Source: a bacterium (GTDB lineage Bacteria > Bacillota_I > Bacilli_A > Izemoplasmatales > Izemoplasmataceae). Taken from it: a stretch of 45,297 nt of DNA. Where the stretch lies: assembly GCA_018400615.1 (NCBI GenBank), contig JAGYML010000004.1, positions 1 through 45,297 of the forward strand, read 5' to 3'. The notes below the pieces were generated by a model, which made no database searches, was not told the origin of the DNA, and saw only the letters and a list, made by a program, of their open reading frames with translations. The position numbers were made by a program, and so were the translations under genes. The stretch's first letter is position 1. The number at the start of each line of letters is the position of its first letter. Shown here piece after piece: positions 1 to 7,231 of the stretch.

Positions 1-1658
1 GACTCAGCGTAGCCTTCGGCACGCTTGAGTCCATCCGCATGGACGATGACATACCGCTTGATTGAATCCTTGTTGGCTTCAATCACATTGCGTATGCGTT
101 TGTCACTGCTTTTAATGGAAAGACCCTTGGCATAGATCATGCCTTCTCCGTCTTCATCGATTGAGATGACAGGCTTGAGATTGGCAAGTTTACCAATGAT
201 ACCAGTGACCTTGCCTACTCGTCCCGATCTTACCATATATTTAAGTGTTTGTACAGATACGAGGATCTGTGATAAGCCCCTTGAGCGTTCGATTTTTTCC
301 TTGATTTCACCAAGGGGTCTTCCGGCTTCAATCATTTCTGCGGCTTCCATGACAAGCAGCCCCTGAGCCCCGGAATTTTGACGGGAATCGATGACTTCGA
401 TTTCGGTGTCACTGTCCAGGGATTTCGCCGCTTTTTTGAGCACATCATGCGTCCCGCTCATTTTGGAAGAAACGGTAATCGCAAGAATTTTCTCGTAATG
501 TGAGGCAAGGAAAGAGAAGATGTTTTCTATCTGTTTCAAATTCGGCTGTGCACTGGTCGGGTAGGTTTTGACCTCATCCATGATTTTGTAGAATTTTTCC
601 GCAGTAATGGTCAAACGATCGTAGTAGTTGGAGCCTTCGATAAGAAGGTTCAAAGGAATGACTTGAATCTGGTGATTGTCTATGAACGCCTGAGGCAGAT
701 CCGCGATGGAATCCGTCACGAGTGCTATCGGGTATTGTCTGTTGTGAATGATTTCGTGTTGTTTGACCATATCGTCGACTTTCTGGTCTTCGATGTGTCC
801 GAATGAGCGCAGTGTGAAGAAAACGTCCTGTGGCGTGTCTGTATGGATGTGCAGACGCAGTTTGTTATCGTTGCCTGCGACAACCAGGGAGTCTCCGAAT
901 GCTTCTGTGGCTTCTCGGATGGTCTTTGGATTCAGATTTTTGCCACTAATCAAAGCTTCTGTACAATAGCGGAAAGTTTCTTCATGGACATCTGCATGGG
1001 TGACTTCGAGTTTTTTTACTTTTTCGTTCGTCACTTCTATGGTTTCACCTGTGTTCAAAAAGCGTACAAAGCCTTCGATAAAATGGACGAAACCTTTCGC
1101 CCCGGCGTCTACAACCTTGTGATCTCTGAGTACTTTCAAGGTTTCTGTGGTTTTTTGAAGCTTGTTTTTAAGTGTTACGACCGCTTCGTGAAGGATTTCA
1201 AGAAAATCCAACTTAGAATGCACAAGGCCTTTGATGGCTTCACCCCAATCACGCATGAGCGTAATCATGGTGCCTTCAACAGGTTTGCTGATGGCTTCAT
1301 AAGCATAAGGCACCGCATCGTTGATGGCTTGTGCGTAGTGATTGATGTCTATGGAATTCTTTGTTTTAAGTGCACGGACGAGGCCGTTGAGGTATTGAGC
1401 AAATATGATGCCCGAATTGCCTCTGGCACCGATAAGGGCTGCATCCGCGATACTTTCGAGTGTTTTGGTTGCGTCTTCATCCAGCGTACTTTTGTTGATA
1501 ATCGTATGCATCATGCTGGCAAGATTGCTGCCGGTATCTCCATCAATGACTGGGAAGACATTGATGGCATTGAGTGCGTTTTTTTGTGAAATGACTTCTC
1601 TTGCACCCGCCATGAAAGAGTAATACAGTCGTTTATGGTCCAGTGTCATGGTAGACAT
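1..1658 (-). CDS. FakA-like kinase fused to a DegV/FakB-like domain (C-terminus outside window)
   Basis: About 552 residues are visible and the frame is open to the window edge. Residues 1-200 are a DhaL/DAK2 ATP-binding domain with the metal/nucleotide motif DGDTGSN (about 39-45) and a GARGNSG loop. Residues 205-305 match the FakA middle domain (FRYCTEALI, then GDSLVVAG and HIHTDTP). From about residue 309 a DegV domain begins (ALVTDSIADLP, later PTSAQPN), the family of fatty-acid-binding FakB proteins. In known systems FakA phosphorylates fatty acids held by a separate FakB; here both parts are one chain. Start ATG at 1658 has AAGGAGG at 1667-1673, 8 nt away. It follows the DUF2177 gene by 20 nt, probably one operon. 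About 40 residues of the DegV domain should lie outside the window. The kinase and lipid roles are inferred from family. Confidence 0.9.
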   Translation of the reverse strand, partial: MSTMTLDHKRLYYSFMAGAREVISQKNALNAINVFPVIDGDTGSNLASMMHTIINKSTLDEDATKTLESIADAALIGARGNSGIIFAQYLNGLVRALKTKNSIDINHYAQAINDAVPYAYEAISKPVEGTMITLMRDWGEAIKGLVHSKLDFLEILHEAVVTLKNKLQKTTETLKVLRDHKVVDAGAKGFVHFIEGFVRFLNTGETIEVTNEKVKKLEVTHADVHEETFRYCTEALISGKNLNPKTIREATEAFGDSLVVAGNDNKLRLHIHTDTPQDVFFTLRSFGHIEDQKVDDMVKQHEIIHNRQYPIALVTDSIADLPQAFIDNHQIQVIPLNLLIEGSNYYDRLTITAEKFYKIMDEVKTYPTSAQPNLKQIENIFSFLASHYEKILAITVSSKMSGTHDVLKKAAKSLDSDTEIEVIDSRQNSGAQGLLVMEAAEMIEAGRPLGEIKEKIERSRGLSQILVSVQTLKYMVRSGRVGKVTGIIGKLANLKPVISIDEDGEGMIYAKGLSIKSSDKRIRNVIEANKDSIKRYVIVHADGLKRAEGYAE

Positions 1659-1678
1659 GGCGTTAGCCTCCTTTTAAA

Positions 1679-2080
1679 TTAGCTAAGTATATAAAGTATG
1701 CCGTAAGTGATAACCGATGTTGAAGCGCCGAGGATGGTTCCCCAGATTAAATCAACAATGGTTAAAGCCATCGGCCAATCCTTGAGTGTGGATAGATTTG
1801 TGAGATCATAGGTAGAGTAGGCAATGAATCCGAATAATCCACCCATGAGCAATGCCTGAACCCAAGTGCCATCATTCCAAGCAGGGACCAAGACGAATGT
1901 CACGATTCCCACGATGAATATGAAATAGAAAACAATGGCGGCTATCCAATTCACATTGGCCTTGAGCAAGTGTCCAATCTGGTCATTGTAAAACCGTTTT
2001 GCAATGACCCCCAGCCATAACATATCCACCAGAAAGAACACGACAATCGCAATTCCGTAAAGTTTTAAAAACAACAACAT
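1679..2080 (-). CDS. DUF2177 family small membrane protein
   Basis: This is a 133-residue, strongly hydrophobic protein with about four membrane segments. It carries the family pattern near the N-terminus (VDMLWLGVIAKRFY) and the loop with YDLTNLSTLKDWP. That matches DUF2177, a conserved bacterial membrane family of unknown function. The start at 2080 is chosen because AAGGTGAT lies just upstream; a longer reading from 2116 has no ribosome site and adds 12 atypical residues. It lies 20 nt upstream of the FakA-DegV gene on the same strand and is probably co-transcribed. A link to membrane lipid handling is only suggested by this neighbour. Confidence 0.85.
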   Translation of the reverse strand: MLLFLKLYGIAIVVFFLVDMLWLGVIAKRFYNDQIGHLLKANVNWIAAIVFYFIFIVGIVTFVLVPAWNDGTWVQALLMGGLFGFIAYSTYDLTNLSTLKDWPMALTIVDLIWGTILGASTSVITYGILYILS

Positions 2081-2111
2081 ATCTATCACCTTATTATTAT
2101 GTCTTATTACA

Positions 2112-2139
2112 TTCATAGAATAACATGAAATGATTACAA
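2112..2139 (-). promoter_or_regulatory. Candidate promoter for DUF2177-fakA operon
   Basis: Read on the minus strand, TTGTAA (2139-2134) and TATGAA (2117-2112) are separated by 16 nt, about 30 nt upstream of the start codon. A second TATAAT lies at 2173-2168 on the same strand without a well-spaced -35. Prediction by eye only. Confidence 0.35.
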
Positions 2140-2190
2140 TTTAACATCAAACGCTTTAATTGTAACGATTATAAAGTCAAAGCGAAACAG

Positions 2191-2219
2191 TTGGTCAAAT
2201 CCTTGCACTGCGTTATACT
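2191..2219 (+). promoter_or_regulatory. Sigma-A type promoter of the first ohr gene
   Basis: TTGGTC (2191-2196) and TATACT (2214-2219) are separated by 17 nt, placing the transcript start near 2226, about 35 nt upstream of the ATG at 2260. The -10 box overlaps the palindrome at 2218-2238. Confidence 0.6.
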
Positions 2220-2238
2220 AGTTTTGAAAACAAACTAG
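2218..2238. promoter_or_regulatory. Perfect 7-bp inverted repeat, candidate operator of ohr
   Basis: Arms CTAGTTT and AAACTAG are separated by 7 nt. The palindrome covers the end of the -10 box and the expected transcription start, a typical place for a repressor site. Ohr genes are commonly repressed by the MarR-family sensor OhrR; no such gene is in the window, so the binding protein is unknown. Confidence 0.5.
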
Positions 2239-2259
2239 AAATTGAAAGGTGAATCAGTT

Positions 2260-2670
2260 ATGAAAATACTTACTAGGAAAGCGACCACCAAAGGTGGACG
2301 CAACGGAACCATCAATGCAGAGGATGGCGCGCTCAGCCTTGAAATGGGCAAACCAAAGGAAATGGGCGGAACTGCCACAGACAAAACCAATCCTGAAGAG
2401 ATTTTTGCCGCAGGCTACAGTGCGTGCTTTGCAAGTTCACTCGAATTTTTACTTGAGAATGACAAAGTGGATTACGATACAATTGAAGTCACCGTGGCTT
2501 GCAACCTTGTAAAAGATCCGGATGGCGGATTCAAATTCGACATTGACTTGGATGTAACCCTTGAAGGACTGGATGAAAAAGCCAAGGAACACTACATTCA
2601 AGGGGCTTACAATTTCTGTCCATATTCCAAAGCCATGAAAGGCAACGTCGACATCCGCATCAATCAATAA
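2260..2670 (+). CDS. ohr: Organic hydroperoxide resistance protein, Ohr/OsmC family
   Basis: This 136-residue protein is thiol peroxidase-like. The two family cysteines are visible in GYSACFASSL (mid-protein) and FCPYSKA (near the C-terminus), and the N-terminus shows the usual KATTKGGRNGT pattern. Ohr proteins reduce organic and fatty acid hydroperoxides in the cytoplasm using this cysteine pair. The start at 2260 follows AAAGGTGA by a normal spacing; an upstream TTG at 2242 is less likely. It has its own promoter with an operator-like palindrome and is followed by a strong terminator, so it is probably a single-gene unit. Next to it lies a second, divergent paralog. Confidence 0.9.
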   Translation: MKILTRKATTKGGRNGTINAEDGALSLEMGKPKEMGGTATDKTNPEEIFAAGYSACFASSLEFLLENDKVDYDTIEVTVACNLVKDPDGGFKFDIDLDVTLEGLDEKAKEHYIQGAYNFCPYSKAMKGNVDIRINQ

Positions 2671-2679
2671 ATCACTCAG

Positions 2680-2706
2680 GAGACCCTGCCCAAGGGTCTC
2701 TTTTTA
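2680..2706 (+). terminator. Rho-independent terminator after ohr
   Basis: GAGACCCT (2680-2687) pairs with AGGGTCTC (2693-2700) around a 5-nt loop, followed directly by a run of T. Confidence 0.9.
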
Positions 2707-2801
2707 ATTGTTCATACGAACTTTTGACAAAGCAAACTGTCATGGATTCCACTGCAAGGGTGGTAAACTGGAATGGATTAAAAATGAAAGCAGGGATTCA
2801 C

Positions 2802-3218
2802 ATGAAAGCCATATTGATAAGAAGTGCCACCGCAAGCAAAGGCCCAGAAGGGTATGTCCAAAGTCATACCGCCGATATTCATCTGGCCCTGGGCACACCT
2901 GAAGAATTCTCACATATCAAAACCGGTGAAACCAACTCCTTTGAATTGGTCGCAGTCGCCTATTCAGCCTGCATGTCAGGCGCATTGAACCAAGCCTTGG
3001 AACTCACTGATACACCCTATGACGATTTCAGTGTATCCGTCGTCAACCATCTGCATAAGGATGACGACGGAGGCGTACGCTTTGAATTTGAACTCACCGT
3101 CACCCTTGAAGGGGTAGCAAACACGCACAAGCAAGCCATTGTAGACAAGGCGTATGCACTGTGTCCTTTTTCCAAAGCCATAAAAGGGAATGTGAGCACG
3201 TCAGTCAAAATCCTCTGA
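2802..3218 (+). CDS. Second Ohr/OsmC family peroxidase-like protein
   Basis: This 138-residue protein is a paralog of the preceding Ohr. It has the same layout, with conserved cysteines in YSACMSGAL and LCPFSKA, and a KEDDDGG/LTVTLEGV-like core close to the first gene's DPDGG/LDVTLEGL. It lacks the GG-R-GT N-terminal pattern of classical Ohr (ATASKGPEGY instead), so substrate preference may differ. The start at 2802 is chosen from family length. The ribosome site (AGCAGGGA) is weak, and Met at 2784 or an upstream start at 2724 cannot be excluded. A TTGACA lies at 2724-2729 but I see no good -10 for it. Confidence 0.85.
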   Translation: MKAILIRSATASKGPEGYVQSHTADIHLALGTPEEFSHIKTGETNSFELVAVAYSACMSGALNQALELTDTPYDDFSVSVVNHLHKDDDGGVRFEFELTVTLEGVANTHKQAIVDKAYALCPFSKAIKGNVSTSVKIL

Positions 3219-3261
3219 CCATTAATAAGAGTCGCTGAAGATACAGGTCAATACATTTAAA

Positions 3262-3287
3262 AAAAACCTCTGATATCAGAGGTTTTT
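3262..3287. terminator. Bidirectional terminator between the second ohr and rnhC
   Basis: CCTCTGA and TCAGAGG form a perfect palindrome with A-rich and T-rich flanks, giving a hairpin plus T-run on either strand. The rnhC stop codon (3278-3276) lies in the centre of the hairpin. Confidence 0.9.
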
Positions 3288-4181
3288 GGCTTTTTCAGTT
3301 GTTTTGAAGTGGGTCTTTGCGATGTTGTTGAGCATGCCTTCACCGAACGTATCGATGATGGTACGCGCCTGGATGTCGACTTTTCTTCCTGCACCCTTAA
3401 GCAACGTCACATCGATTTTCTTGCTGAGGCGGTCGAGCTTGAGCAAGAATGCATACCGTGCAATGATGCTTGCGATGGCTACACTTGCGTAGGCTTCTTC
3501 GGCCCGTATCTTGAAGATGTCTGGGATGACGGCATCTTTGACGGATTGAAGGTAACGTACGTATGTTTTCTTTTCACTGAACTGATCAATGACGACATCA
3601 GGTTTCTTGCCAAGCTTCTCGATTACATTCTTTTGAGCTTCACAGTGCAAGTAAGCCTTGAGAGAGTTGGCGTTGTAGCCTTTTTTGATGAGGGCATTGT
3701 ATTTCTTGTTTGGAAGCGTAAGCAGAGAATGGGGGACAATCTTCATGACTTTGGGCGCAATGTCTCTGATGAGTCCGTCTGCGAGGGTTTTGGAATCCTG
3801 AATCTTCAGTTTTCTCAATTTTTCAATATGGGATTCATCTACGTAAGCCGCGGCGACAGTAAGTGGTCCGAAATAATCTCCGACCCCTGATTCGTCACTG
3901 CCGATTGAAGGGTGGTAAAAATCTATTGAATCATCGTTTGATTCATCTTTTTTATCAGGTTCAGGCGGTTTTAGCCCAAGCATATCATGCCAATAGAAAA
4001 AGACCTCTTCAGCCCGTTTTCCCTGGAACATCACCTTGTGTGAAGTATAGATTGTGATAGTGAGACCCTGGTCTTTGATTCTCGCAATCACACTGCCTTC
4101 ACGGTACGTGGTAATGTAGGCTTTGTAGAAATCGAGTATGATGTCTATTTGTCGAATATTCAATGTTAATACAAAGTTCAT
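3276..4181 (-). CDS. rnhC: Ribonuclease HIII
   Basis: This 301-residue enzyme degrades the RNA strand of RNA-DNA hybrids. The N-terminal 80 residues resemble the TBP-like hybrid-binding domain of RNase HIII. The catalytic type 2 RNase H domain starts at about residue 94 with GSDESGVGDYFGPL, containing the Asp-Glu pair D96/E97. Further family motifs are DSKTL, VIDQF and the ASIIAR region. Start ATG at 4181 has AAAGGG about 10 nt upstream; a GTG at 4190 would be only 1 nt from that site. It is divergent from mutS2 with a short shared upstream region, an association also seen in Bacillus, where both lie in one region. Confidence 0.93.
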   Translation of the reverse strand: MNFVLTLNIRQIDIILDFYKAYITTYREGSVIARIKDQGLTITIYTSHKVMFQGKRAEEVFFYWHDMLGLKPPEPDKKDESNDDSIDFYHPSIGSDESGVGDYFGPLTVAAAYVDESHIEKLRKLKIQDSKTLADGLIRDIAPKVMKIVPHSLLTLPNKKYNALIKKGYNANSLKAYLHCEAQKNVIEKLGKKPDVVIDQFSEKKTYVRYLQSVKDAVIPDIFKIRAEEAYASVAIASIIARYAFLLKLDRLSKKIDVTLLKGAGRKVDIQARTIIDTFGEGMLNNIAKTHFKTTEKAKNL

Positions 4182-4249
4182 GTTTTTCACACCCTTTAGT
4201 GTATTTTACCACGAAATTTGTTAAAATGATACCGGAAAGAAGTGATGAC

Positions 4250-6565
4250 ATGGATTTCGACATGCAAATTCTCGAGTTTGACAAGATACGTCTGCTCGTC
4301 TCAAACAAGGCAAAAACCCAAGGTGGAAAAGACTACGCTTCAAGTCTCCGCCCTTTTTCTGATAAAGCGTCCATTGAGAAACATCTCAGAGAAACCGATG
4401 AAGCAAGCATATACTTGAGGCACAACCACGAACCCTCCTTTGGGGGCATCCACCCCATCAAAGCATCCGTGAAGCGTGCGGCCATCGGCGGGACGCTTGA
4501 TGATACGGCATTTTTGGACATACTCAATCATATAGAAACCGCCGTCAAAATTAAAAGAACCATGTTGACATTTGAAGAAACCATTGAAGCCTCTTTTGGC
4601 ATTACCGCATATGCCCGACAAATAGAAGCCTTGACCACACTCAAGAAAACCATACAAAGCGTGTATGACACAGATGGCTCCATGAAAGACAGTGCCTCGA
4701 AAAAACTCAGATCCATCCGCCAGACACTGAGCACCACGAAAAAACGCATCAAGCAATCCCTTGACGATCTGGTCAGGCAAAAGAAGAGTCATCTGAGCGA
4801 ACAGCTCATTACCTTGCGCTATGACCGCTACGTCCTTCCTGTAAAGGCTTCTGAGAAGAACGCCGTAAAAGGAACTGCCCTTGACTATTCATCAAGCGGT
4901 GAAACCATCTACATAGAACCTGAGAGCATCCGCGAACAAAGTGCCAAAAAAACACAACTTGAAGCTGATGAGACCAAGGAAATGGAAGCCATAAGAATCT
5001 GGCTTTCAGGCTCTGTCAGTCAGTATGATAAAAGCCTGATTGCCAACGACTACAACGTTACCTGGCTTGATTTTGTCTTCGCAAAAGCCTTGTACGCCTA
5101 TGAAAGCGAAAGTTACCTCCCAAAAATCGGCGAGACCATCCATCTTATCAAGGCACGCCATCCGCTCATTGATAAAAACGAAGTCGTCGCCAATACCATC
5201 ACCTTCGATGAAGGCGACAAGATGATGATCATCACCGGGTCCAATACCGGCGGAAAGACCGTCACACTAAAAACGGTCGGGTTGCTTCAAATCATGGCTC
5301 AAAGTGGCCTTTTGATACCGGCCCTTGAAGGCAGTACCATCAAACCTTTCAAATCCATACGCGCTGATATAGGGGATGAACAATCCATTGAACAGTCGCT
5401 TTCCACGTTTTCTTCACACATGAGACGGGTCTCAGACATCCTCGCACACTTTGATGATAATCAACTCATCTTACTAGATGAAGTGGGCAGCGGAACCGAT
5501 CCAAGAGAGGGCTCCGCCCTTGCGATGAGCCTCTTGAGCGCCCTTCTCAAAAAGGACAGCCTTACCATCGCAACCACCCACTACCCTGAGCTCAAGGGCT
5601 TTGCCTACACCAAGGATAAAGTCATGAACGCAAGTGTTGAATTTGATGAAACCACGCTGGAGCCGACTTACAGACTCCTGCTTAGAACCCCGGGTGAATC
5701 GCATGCTTTCCTGATTTCAAGAAGACTCGGACTCCCGGAGTCCATCATCAAGCATGCCGAAAGCGATGTTCACACCTCCAAAACAGAAGTGTCAGACCTT
5801 ATCGACAAACTCAAAAAGGAAAGCAAGAAAATCGACAATGAACTCAGACGCTATGAAGCACTGAACGACACCTTGTCTCAGGAAAAAGCCTCCATCATCA
5901 CCCTCAAAGAATCGCTTCAAAAGGAAAAAGAGAAGCTTCGTGAAGACATTCGCCGTGAAAATGCCAAGGAAATGAAAACCATGAAGGACAAGGCAAGAAC
6001 CCTCATCGATGAACTTGAAATGATGAAAGAAACGTCTTTCAAACCCCATGAACTCGCCGAGAAGAAACATGACGTCAAAAGCCTTAACACTAAAAACCAG
6101 GAAAAGGCGAAGACCCCTGAACGTCCCCTTCAAAAAGGCGATACTGTGCGCGTCCTCAAGTACAACCGGCCAGGAGAACTCGTGGAAAAACAGAAAAACG
6201 GGTGGCTTGTCAACATGGGGACGCTCAAAAGCGTCTTTTCCGAAGATGACTTGGAACTCATCAAGGCAAAAGAGCCCAAGAAGGAAAAGCCCGCTCCGAG
6301 CGGCTCAACCATCAGAAAAACCGTAAAGAAGTCCTTGGATCTGCGTGGCATGCGCGTGGAAGAAGCACGCGATGCCCTTGAAAAATACCTGGATGACGTC
6401 GCCATTTCCAACCAACCCTACGCCACCATCATCCATGGGTTCGGTACGATGGCGCTGCGTAAAATGGTCAAGCAGTATGTCGCCAAACACCCCCTTGTCA
6501 AAAAACACCGTGACGGTGAAGCAGGCGAAGGTGGCCAGGGTGCAACAGTCGTATACTTCGAATGA
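4250..6565 (+). CDS. mutS2: MutS2 ATPase with C-terminal Smr domain
   Basis: This is a 771-residue protein. The order is an N-terminal lever region, a MutS-type ATPase with Walker A GSNTGGKT (about residue 330) and Walker B LILLDEVGSGTDP (about 405), a long charged coiled coil (about 510-620), a KOW-like stretch, and a C-terminal Smr nuclease domain (LDLRGM at about 696, then IIHGFGTMALR). MutS2 proteins suppress recombination, and in Bacillus the family also rescues collided ribosomes. The start at 4250 gives the usual family start (MDFDMQILEFDKI); earlier Met codons at 4163 and 4226 lack a ribosome site. It is followed by trxA with a separate promoter. Confidence 0.95.
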   Translation: MDFDMQILEFDKIRLLVSNKAKTQGGKDYASSLRPFSDKASIEKHLRETDEASIYLRHNHEPSFGGIHPIKASVKRAAIGGTLDDTAFLDILNHIETAVKIKRTMLTFEETIEASFGITAYARQIEALTTLKKTIQSVYDTDGSMKDSASKKLRSIRQTLSTTKKRIKQSLDDLVRQKKSHLSEQLITLRYDRYVLPVKASEKNAVKGTALDYSSSGETIYIEPESIREQSAKKTQLEADETKEMEAIRIWLSGSVSQYDKSLIANDYNVTWLDFVFAKALYAYESESYLPKIGETIHLIKARHPLIDKNEVVANTITFDEGDKMMIITGSNTGGKTVTLKTVGLLQIMAQSGLLIPALEGSTIKPFKSIRADIGDEQSIEQSLSTFSSHMRRVSDILAHFDDNQLILLDEVGSGTDPREGSALAMSLLSALLKKDSLTIATTHYPELKGFAYTKDKVMNASVEFDETTLEPTYRLLLRTPGESHAFLISRRLGLPESIIKHAESDVHTSKTEVSDLIDKLKKESKKIDNELRRYEALNDTLSQEKASIITLKESLQKEKEKLREDIRRENAKEMKTMKDKARTLIDELEMMKETSFKPHELAEKKHDVKSLNTKNQEKAKTPERPLQKGDTVRVLKYNRPGELVEKQKNGWLVNMGTLKSVFSEDDLELIKAKEPKKEKPAPSGSTIRKTVKKSLDLRGMRVEEARDALEKYLDDVAISNQPYATIIHGFGTMALRKMVKQYVAKHPLVKKHRDGEAGEGGQGATVVYFE

Positions 6566-6598
6566 CGAACAGATTATTGTGTTGAATAAGCAATTTGA

Positions 6599-6627
6599 TT
6601 GTAATCATGCGCATAAGTTTGTATAAT
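6599..6627 (+). promoter_or_regulatory. Sigma-A type promoter of trxA
   Basis: TTGTAA (6599-6604) and a consensus TATAAT (6622-6627) are 17 nt apart. AAAGGAGGAG and the ATG at 6662 follow. Confidence 0.75.
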
Positions 6628-6661
6628 GGACTTGAATTCAATAAAGGAGGAGATTTATAAA

Positions 6662-6970
6662 ATGGCAATTGTATATGCAGATAGTTCAAATTTGGATGAA
6701 AATGTAAAAGAAGGACTTGTCCTACTCGATTTCTACGCTGACTGGTGTGGCCCTTGTAAAATGCTAGGCCCTGTTGTAGAACAAGTTGATAGCGAAAACG
6801 ACGACATCAAAGTTGTAAAAGTCAATGTCGATGAAAATATCGGTTTGGCCCAACAATACGGTGTGCAAGGCATTCCTTCACTGTTTGTGCTTAAAGACGG
6901 AAAAGTTGCAGCGCAAAAAGCAGGCTTCATGCCCAAAGACGCGCTTGTCGACTGGGTTCGCGGCGCATAA
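6662..6970 (+). CDS. trxA: Thioredoxin
   Basis: This 102-residue cytoplasmic disulfide reductase has the active site W28-C29-G30-P31-C32, the cis-proline motif GIPSL and the C-terminal Gly motif (KAGFMP). It keeps cytoplasmic proteins reduced and feeds enzymes such as ribonucleotide reductase and peroxidases. The start at 6662 is set by the AAAGGAGG site. It has its own promoter and terminator, so it is transcribed alone. Confidence 0.96.
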   Translation: MAIVYADSSNLDENVKEGLVLLDFYADWCGPCKMLGPVVEQVDSENDDIKVVKVNVDENIGLAQQYGVQGIPSLFVLKDGKVAAQKAGFMPKDALVDWVRGA

Positions 6971-6975
6971 CCATT

Positions 6976-7002
6976 AAAAAGCCTTGAAAAAGGCTTTTTT
7001 TA
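6976..7002 (+). terminator. Rho-independent terminator after trxA
   Basis: AAAAGCCTT and AAGGCTTTT form a stem around a short loop, followed by a T-run. Confidence 0.88.
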
Positions 7003-7075
7003 TGCAAAAAACTTTATGGATACAGGCATAACCAAATCCATAATCATATTAGAAGCACAGACTTATGTTGCAATG

Positions 7076-7112
7076 ATCTGAAACGCACCACGCTTGTGGC
7101 GATGAATCAGAT
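7076..7112. other. Imperfect hairpin in the trxA-truB gap
   Basis: ATCTGA (7076-7081) pairs with TCAGAT (7107-7112), and inside it CGC/GCG and CAC/GTG stack around a GCTT loop. The roughly 230-nt gap between the trxA terminator and truB shows no other coding potential that I can support. The hairpin has no T-run and its function is unknown. Confidence 0.35.
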
Positions 7113-7186
7113 TTTACGATGATTGGACACCATAGGAATTCTCAAGAAGTTGACAACGTTTTGATGGCTTTTTTAAGGGTTTCTTA

Positions 7187-7215
7187 TTGGGTTTCTTACG
7201 GCTTTAATGTATAAT
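7187..7215 (+). promoter_or_regulatory. Sigma-A type promoter of truB-ribF
   Basis: TTGGGT (7187-7192) and TATAAT (7210-7215) are 17 nt apart. The expected start of transcription (about 7222) is only about 10 nt from the truB start codon, so the leader is extremely short. Confidence 0.65.
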
Positions 7216-7231
7216 AAATGCGGTGATACTT

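Noticed and set aside
843-1589. 248-aa plus-strand reading frame opposite the FakA-DegV gene
   Set aside because: It mirrors a clearly conserved protein on the minus strand, has no ribosome site, and its own sequence shows no domain.
2724-2769. TTGACA at 2724 with TAAACT at 2764 as a promoter of the second ohr gene
   Set aside because: The spacing is 34 nt, far from the 16-18 nt needed.
3309-3890. 193-aa plus-strand reading frame opposite rnhC
   Set aside because: It is antisense to the catalytic domain of RNase HIII, has no ribosome site and shows no recognisable motif.
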